Of a stretch of DNA of 64,000 bases, positions 26,665-36,037 are shown piece by piece (position 1 is the stretch's first letter; every line of letters begins with the position of its first letter). The position numbers were made by a program, and so were the translations under genes. The notes beneath the pieces were generated by a model. The model worked only from the letters and a program-made list of their open reading frames with translations, was not told the DNA's origin and searched no databases. The stretch is from VYFG01 sp965248685 (GTDB lineage Bacteria; Pseudomonadota; Gammaproteobacteria; Arenicellales; Poriferihabitantaceae). Where the stretch lies: the NCBI GenBank assembly GCA_965248685.1, contig CBDFKC010000002.1, forward strand, positions 682,001 to 746,000. The letters run 5' to 3'.

Positions 26665-27426
26665 TTAGACAATTTCCTTAGGAGCCTGGGGTAGCTGAGC
26701 CCAAAATTCCGGGTCATGACCATAAAAAATACGGGCCCCGGCGCGCTGCAATTTTCGTAGCAGCAGCAAGGAATCAAGCATCTCACTTCGATTGTGCACA
26801 AGATGAGGCAAATGGAGATTGGTCAGGGTTTCCTTTAGATAGCATGCATCGGCAGTTAATATAATGTCACCGGAATCCAAACGGATTTTTAAAGATTGGT
26901 GTCCGGGAGTATGGCCAAATGTGGGAATTGTCACTATGCGACCATCGCCAAAGACGTCGTGTTCCCCGTTGACTCGTTTAATTAAGTGACCATGATCGTA
27001 ATCCGCTTTGGAATAACCATTAGCTTTGATAAATTCAGGAGTTTGGCCGGCTTCCCATTCCCTTTGCTGAATTATTATCTTGGCGTTGGGGATCAGCGCA
27101 TTACCACCAGTATGGTCAAAGTGCAGATGGGAGTTAACCAGATAATCGATCCGGTTCACGTCAATATCCAGTTGTTCAAGCCTCGACTGAATGTCCTCAC
27201 CGGTTCGAAACTCTACTTGAAACAGGTCCGCCATAAAACCAAGTCGACCCCTTGCATCATGTTGGCATTGGGGGTGCAACCCGGTATCGAATAGTACCCA
27301 TCCTCTAGGATGATCGATGACGTATGCTGGGACTGGAAATCGAATTTTCCCAGGCTTGCCAGCGAGCATCATGCTTAAGTCTGAAGTCAGCCAGCCGCAG
27401 GTCATGGCGTAAATTTTTACCGACAT
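26665..27426 (-). CDS. metallo-beta-lactamase fold lactonase-like hydrolase
   Basis: Zinc-dependent hydrolase, 253 residues, resembling N-acyl homoserine lactonases (AttM/AiiA group). Metal ligands: the H-x-H-x-D-H motif in NSHLHFDHTGG, a later His in TFGHTPGHQSL, an Asp in ILTADACYL and a terminal His in FYGHDPEFW. GGGGA precedes ATG 27426. It lies between the SSS symporter and an alpha/beta hydrolase, all on the minus strand. It could open a lactone or hydrolyse an ester in the local pathway, or quench acyl-homoserine lactones; sequence does not decide. Confidence 0.88.
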   Translation of the reverse strand: MSVKIYAMTCGWLTSDLSMMLAGKPGKIRFPVPAYVIDHPRGWVLFDTGLHPQCQHDARGRLGFMADLFQVEFRTGEDIQSRLEQLDIDVNRIDYLVNSHLHFDHTGGNALIPNAKIIIQQREWEAGQTPEFIKANGYSKADYDHGHLIKRVNGEHDVFGDGRIVTIPTFGHTPGHQSLKIRLDSGDIILTADACYLKETLTNLHLPHLVHNRSEMLDSLLLLRKLQRAGARIFYGHDPEFWAQLPQAPKEIV

Positions 27427-27504
27427 GATTTTCCCCGACTGCGGAATTTGTCCCTGTTTTTATCGTTTTTATATCGCGACACCACCACGGTCAATTTCCG
27501 TCAG

Positions 27505-28359
27505 TTACCCGTCGGTACGTTCGCGAATTATGCGTAGCGCTTCTTTAAGATAAACCCGAAAAACATCGTAGTTCTCGCTCATGGGAAAATGACCGATGTC
27601 ATCCATTTCAATATATACCCCGCCCTTAATCTGACGAGCGGTATTTTCGGTTGCTTCCGGTGGTGTTAAATAGTCATAGGTACCGGTCATCATGATCACC
27701 GGACATTTTCTGCCCTGTATATTTTGCAACTCATTACGCAGATCGTGATCTACTGAATAAAAATACAGATCGCCTTTGAACGCCTCCGCCCCCTGGGTGT
27801 AGTAGTGCCAGGTAAGCCAGCGATCCATTTCAGGGGATTGCGGTGCCATCAGGTCCCAGACGCCACTGGCGCAAACCTGGGCGGCATTGGCGTGGGGATG
27901 GTGCCACCAGTCAAGATAGAATCCGGGTGCATGGTCGGCGGCTTCGACCGGGATAACCGCCTTAAATCGATCGGGCTTACGTAACGCGAGTTGCAACGCC
28001 ACGTTTCCGCCAAATGAAGACCCCATAAAGATCGGATTTTTGAGCTCCAGGGCATCGCACAACTTGACAATAAAATTACAGTAGTGGTCTGCGGTAAGTT
28101 TGTATTCCTCCTTCCACCACTCGGTATTATGGGGAGGGTCTGATTTGCCGTGCCGTGGCAAGTCGTAAGCAATTACGTTGTAATGCTTGGTGATGTCTTC
28201 ATCTTCCAGTAACCCGCGCCATTGATGGTTGTGGCAGCCGGCGGTATGCTGGCAAATGAGTGGTTGACCTTGGCCATTGTGCAAGTAAAAAACCTTGTAC
28301 TCATACCCATCAACGTCGATGGTTACGTAGCGACCGGTAACAGGTGAATGTTTTACCAT
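27505..28359 (-). CDS. alpha/beta hydrolase
   Basis: Cytoplasmic serine hydrolase of the alpha/beta fold, 284 residues. The nucleophile elbow is GSSFGG (in NPIFMGSSFGGNVALQ), the oxyanion region LICQHTAGCHNHQWRGLL, the acid probably in GTYDYLTPPEAT, and the catalytic His in MDDIGHFPMSE. AGGA lies seven to eight bases before ATG 28359. It is the fourth enzyme or transporter gene in the leftward amide cluster, so an esterase or amidase role on the same compound is likely but not shown. Confidence 0.9.
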   Translation of the reverse strand: MVKHSPVTGRYVTIDVDGYEYKVFYLHNGQGQPLICQHTAGCHNHQWRGLLEDEDITKHYNVIAYDLPRHGKSDPPHNTEWWKEEYKLTADHYCNFIVKLCDALELKNPIFMGSSFGGNVALQLALRKPDRFKAVIPVEAADHAPGFYLDWWHHPHANAAQVCASGVWDLMAPQSPEMDRWLTWHYYTQGAEAFKGDLYFYSVDHDLRNELQNIQGRKCPVIMMTGTYDYLTPPEATENTARQIKGGVYIEMDDIGHFPMSENYDVFRVYLKEALRIIRERTDG

Positions 28360-28432
28360 TTTTTTATTTCCTGATAGTGCAGGTTGAATCTTGTTGTCAA
28401 TTTACTGGGCTCTCAAATGACGTGGTTACGCA

Positions 28433-28822
28433 TTAAACCGGCACGCCACTTTTTCTTAACAGCTCAAATTGCACGGTAAAGTTGCGTAGATTTCTCATCA
28501 GTATCAGATGATTTCCTTCAATCTTGAGATCCTTGCGAAAACTCGCTGACCAGATTCCGTGATACATTGGTTTTGGCATCGGTTGGGAGAATTCGCGCCA
28601 GGTATGGGCGGAAGCGCGAAGCGCAAAATCATAGGCATCAAGCGGGCCAGGATTGGTATTGATTTGTTTGACTTTGCCGTCATGCATTTCGATAATTACC
28701 TTGCAGTCGGTCATGTCATACATGAACGTGCAAGAATAATACTTGGCCATCGCACCAATGGTTTCATCACTATTTGTCAGACTGGTGTATTTGTCCGACC
28801 AGGACTTTAAGTCTTGCTTCAT
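28433..28822 (-). CDS. small SCP2-like protein
   Basis: 129 residues, no signal peptide. The layout resembles a minimal sterol-carrier-protein-2-like fold: a strand with a ligand-related segment (TDCKVIIEMHDGKVKQINT), an ALRASAHTWREFSQP helix and a GNHLILMRNLRNFTVQF segment, as in SCP2 proteins. Such proteins bind lipidic or hydrophobic ligands. It is the last gene upstream of the SPFH gene on the minus strand and may share the transcript with the alpha/beta hydrolase. The family call is tentative. Confidence 0.65.
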   Translation of the reverse strand: MKQDLKSWSDKYTSLTNSDETIGAMAKYYSCTFMYDMTDCKVIIEMHDGKVKQINTNPGPLDAYDFALRASAHTWREFSQPMPKPMYHGIWSASFRKDLKIEGNHLILMRNLRNFTVQFELLRKSGVPV

Positions 28823-28856
28823 GTTCTATTTACCATAATCACCAGTTTTTAGTTTG

Positions 28857-30914
28857 CTAGCTCTTTTTAGGTTTGGTTGACACTTTTCGTGACCCCGTGC
28901 CACCACCTGGATTCACCTCAGTAATCTCCTTGTCATACCCTCCGAGAATATTGCTGATATTACTGATTTCTCCAGGTGACATACCGATTTCCTGTAGCAG
29001 GTTGTCGACAAATGGCATTTGTGCACGATAACGCAATGCTGAATTCACCACATTATCAGCCAGGCTGCCACCAGATGGCCCATCGCTGATTCGTGACCCA
29101 TCGCCACCGCCACCACCATTTCCAGCGGCGCCTTTGGGTTGTCCGTCACTGAATCCGGGCAATCCGTTAACTTCCATAATCTTGATGGCATCGATGTTCT
29201 GCATGGGTTTAACCGCCTCACGGATAATCGATTCGAGATTGCCTGCTAATTGCATTCGTAGAGCACTGCGGCGGCTCGCATCGCTACGCATATTTTCTGC
29301 CTCATTCAGCATTTGCTTGCCGGCTGCATCGACTTCATAGCGCAACTTGGCCGCAAGGGTCGTGTGCTTTTCTGCCTGCTCGCGATCTGCGGAGGCTTCT
29401 TTCTCGGCCTTTGCCAACGTGGTCAACTGGATTGCTTCGCGCTCGACCTGGCGCGCAGTGTTGATGAGTTCCACTGATTTGTTCCGTTCCGCAATCTCGA
29501 GTTCCCTGGCCGAAGATACTTTTTCCTCAGCATCGACCACCTTGGCCCGTGCGACTTCTTCTTCAGCATTAGCCTGCAATACTTCCAGAGATTTTTTGAT
29601 CACTGCAAGGTTGCGCTCCTGTTCCACCAGCTTTACGTTCTTTTGTTTTTCAATTTCCCGGGCCTTGGTAATTTCTTCGCTGGCAATTCGGGCCGCATCC
29701 AGGTTTTTCTGCTGTTCAATTTTTGCCTTGTTAACATCTTCCTGGGCGAGGATTTGTGCCTGTTCAGCCTCTTTGAATCGAGCCGCTTCCTCTTTAATTA
29801 CATCAGCTTTTTGTTTTGCCTTTCTAACGGCGACGTCTTCCTGTTGCTGGAGTCGGACGTATTCATTCTCTTTTTCTATTTCCAGCCTGCGTATTTCCGC
29901 TTCCAGGTTCTTTTGTTGAATCTGAATCTCTGTGTCTTTTTCAACATCGTTGCGGGTTCTGCGCCGCTCTTCCACTTCCAGGGTGAGTTTATGCTCGCGC
30001 AGGGACTTCTCCACTTCAATGGCCTGCTCCTGGGAAATTCTCGATTTTTCGACTTCCTCTTCAGCTTTGATTTGTGCTTCTTCGGCCTCTCGCTCCTGAT
30101 TCGCCCGTTCTATTGCTATTTCAGCGCGCTCTTTGGCTCGTTGTTTATCAATATCCCGCTGTTGGGCCAGGCGAGAGAACTCGCTTTCCTTCTCAATATC
30201 TAGGGCTTTCTTTTCGGTTTCCAGATTCTTGTTTCGAATCTGTACCTTGGTGTCCTGCTCGATATCGTTGCGTTTTTTCTTGCGCAACTCAATTTGCTCG
30301 GTTAGCTGGGTCAATCCTTCAGCGTCAAATGCATTGGAGGGATCGAATGCCTCCAATGGCGCTTGATCCAGCCCTGTCAGTGAAACGGCTTCAAGTTCGA
30401 GACCGGTTTCACTTAACGAACCTTCAACCAGGGACTTGACCTTTTTCACATAGTCCCCGCGGTGTTCCTGCATTTCGTCCATGCTCATTTGCGCCGCAAC
30501 AATTCCCAATGCATCGACAAACCGGCCTTCTACCAGTTCTCGGAGTCCTTCCGGCTCCAGGGTCCTTTTGCCCAGCGATCTGGCTGCTGTTGAAACCGAT
30601 TCTTCTGTGGGGGTAACTCGCACATAGAATTCCGCGACCAGTTCTACCCGCATTCTATTTTTCGTAATCAGGGATTTATCTCCACCGCGCCGGACTTCAA
30701 TGCGCAAGGTGCGCATACCTACTGTGGTCACGTTGTGAATTATCGGCAGGACAAAAGCGCCACCACTAATCACAACTTTTTCTCCTCCAAGTCCACTACG
30801 GACAAACGAAACTTCCTTTGATGATCTGCGATAAAGCCAATGGAGTAGATAGACAGCGATAGCTATCGCAAGTCCTATCAGAATTATTACAGCAATAATA
30901 TCTGCACCAGTCAT
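28857..30914 (-). CDS. flotillin-like SPFH/band 7 membrane protein
   Basis: Flotillin-type membrane organiser (YqiK/FloT group), 685 residues. A single N-terminal transmembrane helix (MTGADIIAVIILIGLAIAIA) is followed by the SPFH domain (about 35-210: GGEKVVISGGAFVLPIIHNVT, RMRVELVAEFYVRVTP), then a very long Glu/Lys/Arg-rich coiled coil (about 220-545) built of repeated DVEKDTEIQIQQKNLE-type segments, and a Gly-rich C-terminal tail. Such proteins oligomerise in ordered membrane patches. AGGAG lies about ten bases before ATG 30914. It is immediately downstream of the rhodopsin gene, and both may be co-transcribed from the promoter at 31928. Confidence 0.93.
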   Translation of the reverse strand: MTGADIIAVIILIGLAIAIAVYLLHWLYRRSSKEVSFVRSGLGGEKVVISGGAFVLPIIHNVTTVGMRTLRIEVRRGGDKSLITKNRMRVELVAEFYVRVTPTEESVSTAARSLGKRTLEPEGLRELVEGRFVDALGIVAAQMSMDEMQEHRGDYVKKVKSLVEGSLSETGLELEAVSLTGLDQAPLEAFDPSNAFDAEGLTQLTEQIELRKKKRNDIEQDTKVQIRNKNLETEKKALDIEKESEFSRLAQQRDIDKQRAKERAEIAIERANQEREAEEAQIKAEEEVEKSRISQEQAIEVEKSLREHKLTLEVEERRRTRNDVEKDTEIQIQQKNLEAEIRRLEIEKENEYVRLQQQEDVAVRKAKQKADVIKEEAARFKEAEQAQILAQEDVNKAKIEQQKNLDAARIASEEITKAREIEKQKNVKLVEQERNLAVIKKSLEVLQANAEEEVARAKVVDAEEKVSSARELEIAERNKSVELINTARQVEREAIQLTTLAKAEKEASADREQAEKHTTLAAKLRYEVDAAGKQMLNEAENMRSDASRRSALRMQLAGNLESIIREAVKPMQNIDAIKIMEVNGLPGFSDGQPKGAAGNGGGGGDGSRISDGPSGGSLADNVVNSALRYRAQMPFVDNLLQEIGMSPGEISNISNILGGYDKEITEVNPGGGTGSRKVSTKPKKS

Positions 30915-30997
30915 ATTTAAATGCTCCTAACGTTTGCTCTGCGCAATCATTGTTTATCGGGTGAAATCCGGCCTGGCATATGGGTCTTCGACGCCAA

Positions 30998-31696
30998 TCA
31001 AGAATGTACCTTGGTATCGTTCATGGCTGCTCGATAGATTACAAAGCCGAAAATAATTTTGTTTAAAAAATCTGCGAGGTTGTAAATAATATTCAAACTA
31101 TTGGTGTCCACACCGCCACCAAGATGTTCTATAAAGTAACCGAGTGGATATATTGCCCAGCCAATGGTGACGATTAATCTCAGACCATTAAAGGCCAGGT
31201 GGGTAGCATCGGTTCCACTTTCGGCATTAACCCGACCTGCTTCTCCCATATACAATTCGCCCAGTATGTATAGCCAGCCAACCAGGCCAATAAGAAAGCC
31301 CAGGGTTGTACTCATGTACCCGGCTGCACCAAGAAACTCGCCAATTACCATGACCAGCGATCCAATAAGCAGCCGCCAAAACAATGCGGTGGAAACTTTC
31401 GTGACCGCGGTTAATACCACATAAAAAAGGACGATTTGCATCGGATGAGTAAGAACCCAGTCGACATAGCGGAGGATGATCGGCGCTGTGCCGGTATCCA
31501 TCCACATCTGCCTCATATAGTGGTAATGAATGGCGGAAACCAGCATTACTACGCCGACTAATGTCATGGTGGTATGCCATTTGCCCGCTGCCTTATTGCG
31601 CTCTAGCAGGAAGAATATTGTTGCACCAATCATGGCAATAGAAAGCAGCCAGAACGTGCCACCTACAACGTCAGTGGGTAAAAGCGTTTTGTTCAT
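30998..31696 (-). CDS. proteorhodopsin-like retinal protein with Leu at the proton-donor site
   Basis: Seven-helix retinal-binding membrane protein, 232 residues, close to proteorhodopsin. The Schiff-base Lys is K213 (NLADFLNKIIFG) with D209 as the second counterion. Helix C reads RYVDWVLTHPMQIVLFY: D79 and T83 match proteorhodopsin D97 and T101, but L90 replaces the usual carboxylate donor E108. H57 matches the conserved H75. Q87 matches position 105, where Gln means blue-absorbing. There is no obvious cleavable signal peptide. No blh or carotenoid genes are in the window. It is preceded by its own promoter-operator and followed by the SPFH gene. Light-driven ion movement is probable; slow turnover or sensory use is possible given the missing donor. 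Confidence 0.93.
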   Translation of the reverse strand: MNKTLLPTDVVGGTFWLLSIAMIGATIFFLLERNKAAGKWHTTMTLVGVVMLVSAIHYHYMRQMWMDTGTAPIILRYVDWVLTHPMQIVLFYVVLTAVTKVSTALFWRLLIGSLVMVIGEFLGAAGYMSTTLGFLIGLVGWLYILGELYMGEAGRVNAESGTDATHLAFNGLRLIVTIGWAIYPLGYFIEHLGGGVDTNSLNIIYNLADFLNKIIFGFVIYRAAMNDTKVHS

Positions 31697-31894
31697 GGAT
31701 TTTCAATTTTTACCTTTCGTTGTAAAGCTGGCTCGTTCGAGAATTAACCCGCTACGAATGCCACTTCACTGGCCGAGCTGATGCATAGTTTGTGGAGATT
31801 ACCTGTCCACTAACGCTACTGATATCTCTTACCTATGCGGTTGGTAGCAACTTCGCTTACTTGCCAAAAGGATACCCTGCCACCTTATATTGAA

Positions 31895-31928
31895 GGTATA
31901 TATACCATTGGATATATACCCTAGTCAA
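31895..31928 (-). promoter_or_regulatory. promoter with overlapping palindromic operator, twin of that at 3802
   Basis: On the minus strand TTGACT (31928-31923), an 18-bp spacer and TATATA (31904-31899) form a promoter aimed at the rhodopsin gene, about 200 bp downstream. A palindrome GGTATATAT-N8-ATATATACC (31895-31920, 9-bp perfect arms) begins eight bases after the start of the -35 box, the same offset as in the copy at 3802. Both copies start TTGACTAGG. The shared layout suggests one regulator for both operons. Confidence 0.65.
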
Positions 31929-31976
31929 TAGTCTATATTTTAAAAGAAAATACACCAGATAGTTATAGTTCTAGCA

Positions 31977-32993
31977 CTACTGATTCATTGTCAACAAGAG
32001 TTGTTGACGGAAGTTTTCGGCGACGATTGCCACTATCAAAAGAACTCCTACAACGACCATTTGCAGGTATGAATTTATCCGTAGCAGATTCATGCCATTT
32101 TGAATGAGGATTATAAAAATTGCGCCCAACACAACATTTGAAAGACGCCCTACCCCACCAAACAAACTGACCCCCCCGATAGCGCAGGCTGCAATAGACA
32201 GTAGCGGATAATTGGATCCAATATTGGACTCACCGCTTTCCAGACGCGCCGTTAGCAATAAAGCTGCAATCCCCGTAATAATCGAAGAAAGCACGTACGC
32301 GCTTAATAGATAGAAACGCGTGTTGATACCGGACAGTCCCGCCGCTCGAATATTGCCTCCAATAGCGTAAAGATATCGTCCCATTGGAGTCCAATTAATG
32401 AAAAAATACATAATCGCGACACACAACCCAGTAATCCATACCGGGACTGGCACTCCGGCCATCTCGCCATAGCCAAAAATATTCGCAAACGATTCCGGCA
32501 CACCGTATATTGGTGTTCCTCCTGTAATCGTTAGTGCCAGTCCAAATACAATGGACGAAACAGCCAGGGTCATGACGAATGGGGGTACCCGAAAAAATGC
32601 GACTCCGACACCGTTGATAAAGCCAATTCCTACACTTGCACCTAAACCAGCCAGACAGCCAATAAAAACGGATTCCCAACCGCTGCCATAGCCAGACCAC
32701 AATGACACCATGGTCATCGAGGAGACAACGGATGTCATGGCGAGCATAACACCTACGGAGAGATCCAGTCCGGCGGTTAGCATGACCACCATTTGCGCCA
32801 TGGAGACCAGTACCAGATAGGTAGACTGGCGAGAAATACCAAATAAGTTTCTCTCAGTCAGAAAATTTTCGTTGAAAATGCTAAAGCCCACGATAGCAAT
32901 CCCGAGAAACCAGGGCAAAACACCAGCTTTAACAAACGACACCATTAGGCCCCTTTGTACCCTGCCAATAAATCCTCTCGATTGTTCAGTCAC
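31977..32993 (-). CDS. CUT2-type ABC permease (TorT-like system)
   Basis: Inner-membrane permease, 338 residues, RbsC-like, with LTAGLDLSVGVMLAMTSVV and GGVSLFGGVGRLSNVVLGAIF as family signatures and about ten hydrophobic helices. Unlike the permeases of the hydantoinase operon it has the standard length. The GTG start at 32993 shares one base with the TAG stop of the ATPase gene (TAGTG), so the two are coupled. It presumably forms a homodimer and imports the ligand of the TorT-like binding protein. Confidence 0.93.
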   Translation of the reverse strand: MTEQSRGFIGRVQRGLMVSFVKAGVLPWFLGIAIVGFSIFNENFLTERNLFGISRQSTYLVLVSMAQMVVMLTAGLDLSVGVMLAMTSVVSSMTMVSLWSGYGSGWESVFIGCLAGLGASVGIGFINGVGVAFFRVPPFVMTLAVSSIVFGLALTITGGTPIYGVPESFANIFGYGEMAGVPVPVWITGLCVAIMYFFINWTPMGRYLYAIGGNIRAAGLSGINTRFYLLSAYVLSSIITGIAALLLTARLESGESNIGSNYPLLSIAACAIGGVSLFGGVGRLSNVVLGAIFIILIQNGMNLLRINSYLQMVVVGVLLIVAIVAENFRQQLLLTMNQ

Positions 32994-34540
32994 TATGCAC
33001 TAACCTTTTCTGTAAAAAAATAATTGAGTAAAGTCTGTTCCGACAATTGTTCTCGATCGAGCTCTGCGCACAGTGCCCCACGGTGCATTACATATGAACG
33101 ATGAGTCAAATTAACTATTTCTGCTAAATCCGAAGAAATTAGTAGTACCCCTGCCCCCGCTTCACAGACATTTTTGATTAATCCGTATATAGCCGTCCTG
33201 GCACCAACATCGACACCGACTGTAGGCTCGTCAAGAATAAACAATTTAACATCTCTGACTAAACTCTTGGCAACTAGCACTTTTTGCTGATTACCGCCGG
33301 AAAGATGTTCCAGAGGTCTTTCGATACTGTGTGGATTCAAGCCAAGTTGTTGTGCCACATCCCCTACGATATCCTTTTCACTCTGACGATTTAACCAGAA
33401 TCCGCTAGAAAATTTTGATAACCCCAACGAAGGTAATGATACGTTCTCGCGTACGTTTTGCATCATGACCAGCCCCTCTACCCGTCTATCAGAAGGAAGA
33501 TATAACATTCCCCGGTCAAGCATCGAGCGTGGACTGAGATCATTTATGCGTTGTGCGCCATCAAAAACCACATCGTCCAGGTAAGAAATCTGTCCTCCTC
33601 TGATTTTATCCAGGCCAAAGCAAGCGCGGCCTATCTGAGACTTTCCGGAGCCAACTAATCCAGCAATGCCAACTACTTCCCCGGCTCGAACGTTGATTGA
33701 GACTGAATGGGCTTTACTTTTTGCCAAACGCAGATTTTTAACGTCCAGGAGCAATCTGCCTGAATTGGTATTTATTTCAGGATAGACCTGCTCAATTCGT
33801 CGACCGATGGTCATTTCAACCAGGGTATCTTCATCTGTATCCTTAGCAGACACTGTGGTAACTCGCCTGCCGTCCCGAAGTACCGTAATGCGATCTCCAA
33901 TTCGATAAATCTCTTTAGTTCGATGAGTGATGAATATGACGCCAATACCTTCATTTTTTAGTACTTCTATCATGGCGTACAGCTGGTCCGCTTCATGTTC
34001 GGTCAAAGAGGCGGTTGGTTCGTCCAGAATCATGATCGAAGGTTTAGTCCGAAATGCCTTGGCAATTTCGACCATTTGATGCTCGGCCCGAGAAAGATGC
34101 ATGACCTTGGCCTCGGGTTTGAGATCAAATCCAAGGTTATCTAATGTTTCACAAGCGCGTTGATGCAGAGTTTCTTTGTTCAGAAACGGACCGATTAGCA
34201 ACTCCGATCCCAGGAACAGGTTTTCTTCAACGGTGAGCTGAGGAATCAGAGAAAATTCCTGAAATACAGCGCTAATCCCTAATTCCCGTGCGTGTTGCAC
34301 CGATCCGATAACGACCTCTTCGTTATTGAGATAAATGGTTCCGGCGGTGGGCTTTATTACCCCAGCGATAATTTGAATCAGGGTCGATTTGCCCGCGCCG
34401 TTCTCGCCGAACAACACGTGGACCTCGCCGGCGCGCACCTCCAGATCGACATCTTTGAGTGCTGAGGTGCCTGGAAAATGCTTTGATATCTGCTCGAGCC
34501 TCAGTAGAGGGTTTAACAATGTATCATTAGTCAGCAGCAT
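32993..34540 (-). CDS. CUT2-type ABC transporter double ATPase
   Basis: ATP-hydrolysing subunit of the second sugar-type importer, 515 residues, normal RbsA/MglA length and without the C-terminal tail of the other ATPase. Domain 1: Walker A GENGAGKST and Walker B IMILDEPTASLT. Domain 2: degenerate P-loop GLVGSGKSQIG, signature LSGGNQQK and Walker B LFILDEPTVGVD. It lies between the TorT-like binding protein (99 bases upstream) and the permease. Confidence 0.94.
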   Translation of the reverse strand: MLLTNDTLLNPLLRLEQISKHFPGTSALKDVDLEVRAGEVHVLFGENGAGKSTLIQIIAGVIKPTAGTIYLNNEEVVIGSVQHARELGISAVFQEFSLIPQLTVEENLFLGSELLIGPFLNKETLHQRACETLDNLGFDLKPEAKVMHLSRAEHQMVEIAKAFRTKPSIMILDEPTASLTEHEADQLYAMIEVLKNEGIGVIFITHRTKEIYRIGDRITVLRDGRRVTTVSAKDTDEDTLVEMTIGRRIEQVYPEINTNSGRLLLDVKNLRLAKSKAHSVSINVRAGEVVGIAGLVGSGKSQIGRACFGLDKIRGGQISYLDDVVFDGAQRINDLSPRSMLDRGMLYLPSDRRVEGLVMMQNVRENVSLPSLGLSKFSSGFWLNRQSEKDIVGDVAQQLGLNPHSIERPLEHLSGGNQQKVLVAKSLVRDVKLFILDEPTVGVDVGARTAIYGLIKNVCEAGAGVLLISSDLAEIVNLTHRSYVMHRGALCAELDREQLSEQTLLNYFFTEKVSA

Positions 34541-34639
34541 TTTAGAGGTCGACAGAAATTAGGTGGGTAAGTAGTTATCGGATCAATTTTCAGGTGGCTT
34601 CAGTCCTTTGTTGCCGGTGCATAACCTATGTTAATGCGT

Positions 34640-35803
34640 CTAGTCAACTGAAAATTTTGGTATCCAACCTGATGGAGCGAGCGTGGTAGAAGTATCGAAT
34701 TGGGACACTGTTTGTGGTGTAACGATAACAAACGGCGGCTGTGCATGTTCGATCACGCGACCCGTCTGACTGTACTCTGGGCGCCCCCCGGTTGCCATTT
34801 CCTTGTGTTCCAGCAACCTGATCGCCTGATCAATGGCGATCCGTGCCTGGGTTACCATTTGGTCTGATGGAGCCATGGCAACCGCACCACGTTTTAAGAA
34901 AATATGCATTCCCGGGGTGTAGTAATAAGCGACCAGTTTGATCTGATTCTGCAGGTTACGCTCCCTTAACGATCCAACCGCGCCTTCAATTGTCGTTGCA
35001 GTACCAACTATATAGTCAAGCTCTACATTCTCTCCTGAGGTTAATGTCTGTAATATATTATCCACCAGTTCCAACTGTATCGCCTTCCCGGTATCCCCCC
35101 ACCGGGTTTCAAGGATCTCTACATCGGAATCCCGCACTGCCGCCCGGCATCCTTTGTCTCCGTCCACCGACCACCCCGCTCCCGGCGGCCCCGGAAACCA
35201 TACCATTTTTACTTTGCCCTCTCTGGCCTTTGGCTGGTCAGCAACCCATTTGCAGGAAACGTACCCCATATTGTAAAAACTCTGCAGTGAATTGGCGTCT
35301 ACGGCAGTATTGAGTCCGGTGATTATTATTATCACAGGGATGCCTAACGCCCGAATCACGTCAATTTGTTTGGCGTTGCCGTCCCGGGAAATTGGAGCAA
35401 TTACCAATGCTTCTGCGCCGTTGGCAATACAGTCTTCAACCTGATTAAGCTGCCTTTCTAGATTGGTATACCCACCTGCCTCAACCAGGGTAATTTTCTG
35501 CCCCAGACGTTTTCCTTCCGAAATAATGCCATAGGCAACGCCGGCAAAATAAGAGTCTTTCATATGCGGAAACGAAACACATATATGGTGTTTATTCGCA
35601 ACATTTGCTGGCATCAATGGGACGTAATCTGCCAATTCCAGATTGTCATTATTATTTCTCGGGTCGGTCCAGCAGGCGACATCGCCATTGGTGCAGGCAG
35701 GATTGTATATATTCACCTTGGTTGGCCACCAATCCGAATCCTGGGCTGAAGCCGGAAAGCTCAACCAAATCAGGACAGATAGTGCAGGCCCACTAAATTT
35801 CAT
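34640..35803 (-). CDS. TorT-like periplasmic binding protein
   Basis: Exported ligand-binding protein, 387 residues, with signal peptide MKFSGPALSVLIWLSFPASA. It resembles TorT, the periplasmic partner of the TMAO sensor TorS: SFPHMKDSYFAGVAYGII, ITLVEAGGYTNLERQLNQVEDCI, YIVGTATTIEGAVGSL and KRGAVAMAPSDQMVTQARIAIDQAIRLL all correspond to TorT segments. Here it heads an ABC import operon, so it is probably the solute receptor of that importer, possibly also feeding the nearby two-component system. A methylated amine or TMAO-like ligand is a guess from homology. The response-regulator gene is divergent, 180-230 bases away. Confidence 0.88.
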   Translation of the reverse strand: MKFSGPALSVLIWLSFPASAQDSDWWPTKVNIYNPACTNGDVACWTDPRNNNDNLELADYVPLMPANVANKHHICVSFPHMKDSYFAGVAYGIISEGKRLGQKITLVEAGGYTNLERQLNQVEDCIANGAEALVIAPISRDGNAKQIDVIRALGIPVIIIITGLNTAVDANSLQSFYNMGYVSCKWVADQPKAREGKVKMVWFPGPPGAGWSVDGDKGCRAAVRDSDVEILETRWGDTGKAIQLELVDNILQTLTSGENVELDYIVGTATTIEGAVGSLRERNLQNQIKLVAYYYTPGMHIFLKRGAVAMAPSDQMVTQARIAIDQAIRLLEHKEMATGGRPEYSQTGRVIEHAQPPFVIVTPQTVSQFDTSTTLAPSGWIPKFSVD

Positions 35804-36037
35804 TGGGATCGTGAATCCTTAAACAAATTTTTAATCCTGCTTTCTTCATAAATATTATTTACCTGGAAACATCACCAAATATAATGGTAGCCCGTCTCCA
35901 AGGACAATGTCACCCATCTCGGTGATAATTGTTCATGCAAGGCCACGACTAATTAAGAGGATACTACTGCACAATCAAGGTGGGTGTTTTCGTTTCTAGT
36001 GTTATATATTCTCCCTGTCATCATAATTTTTAGTGTT

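Noticed and set aside
29347..29919. Plus-strand frame of 190 codons rich in Ser, Phe and Cys
   Set aside because: Antisense of the coiled-coil region of the SPFH protein; repeats there produce long shadow frames on both strands.
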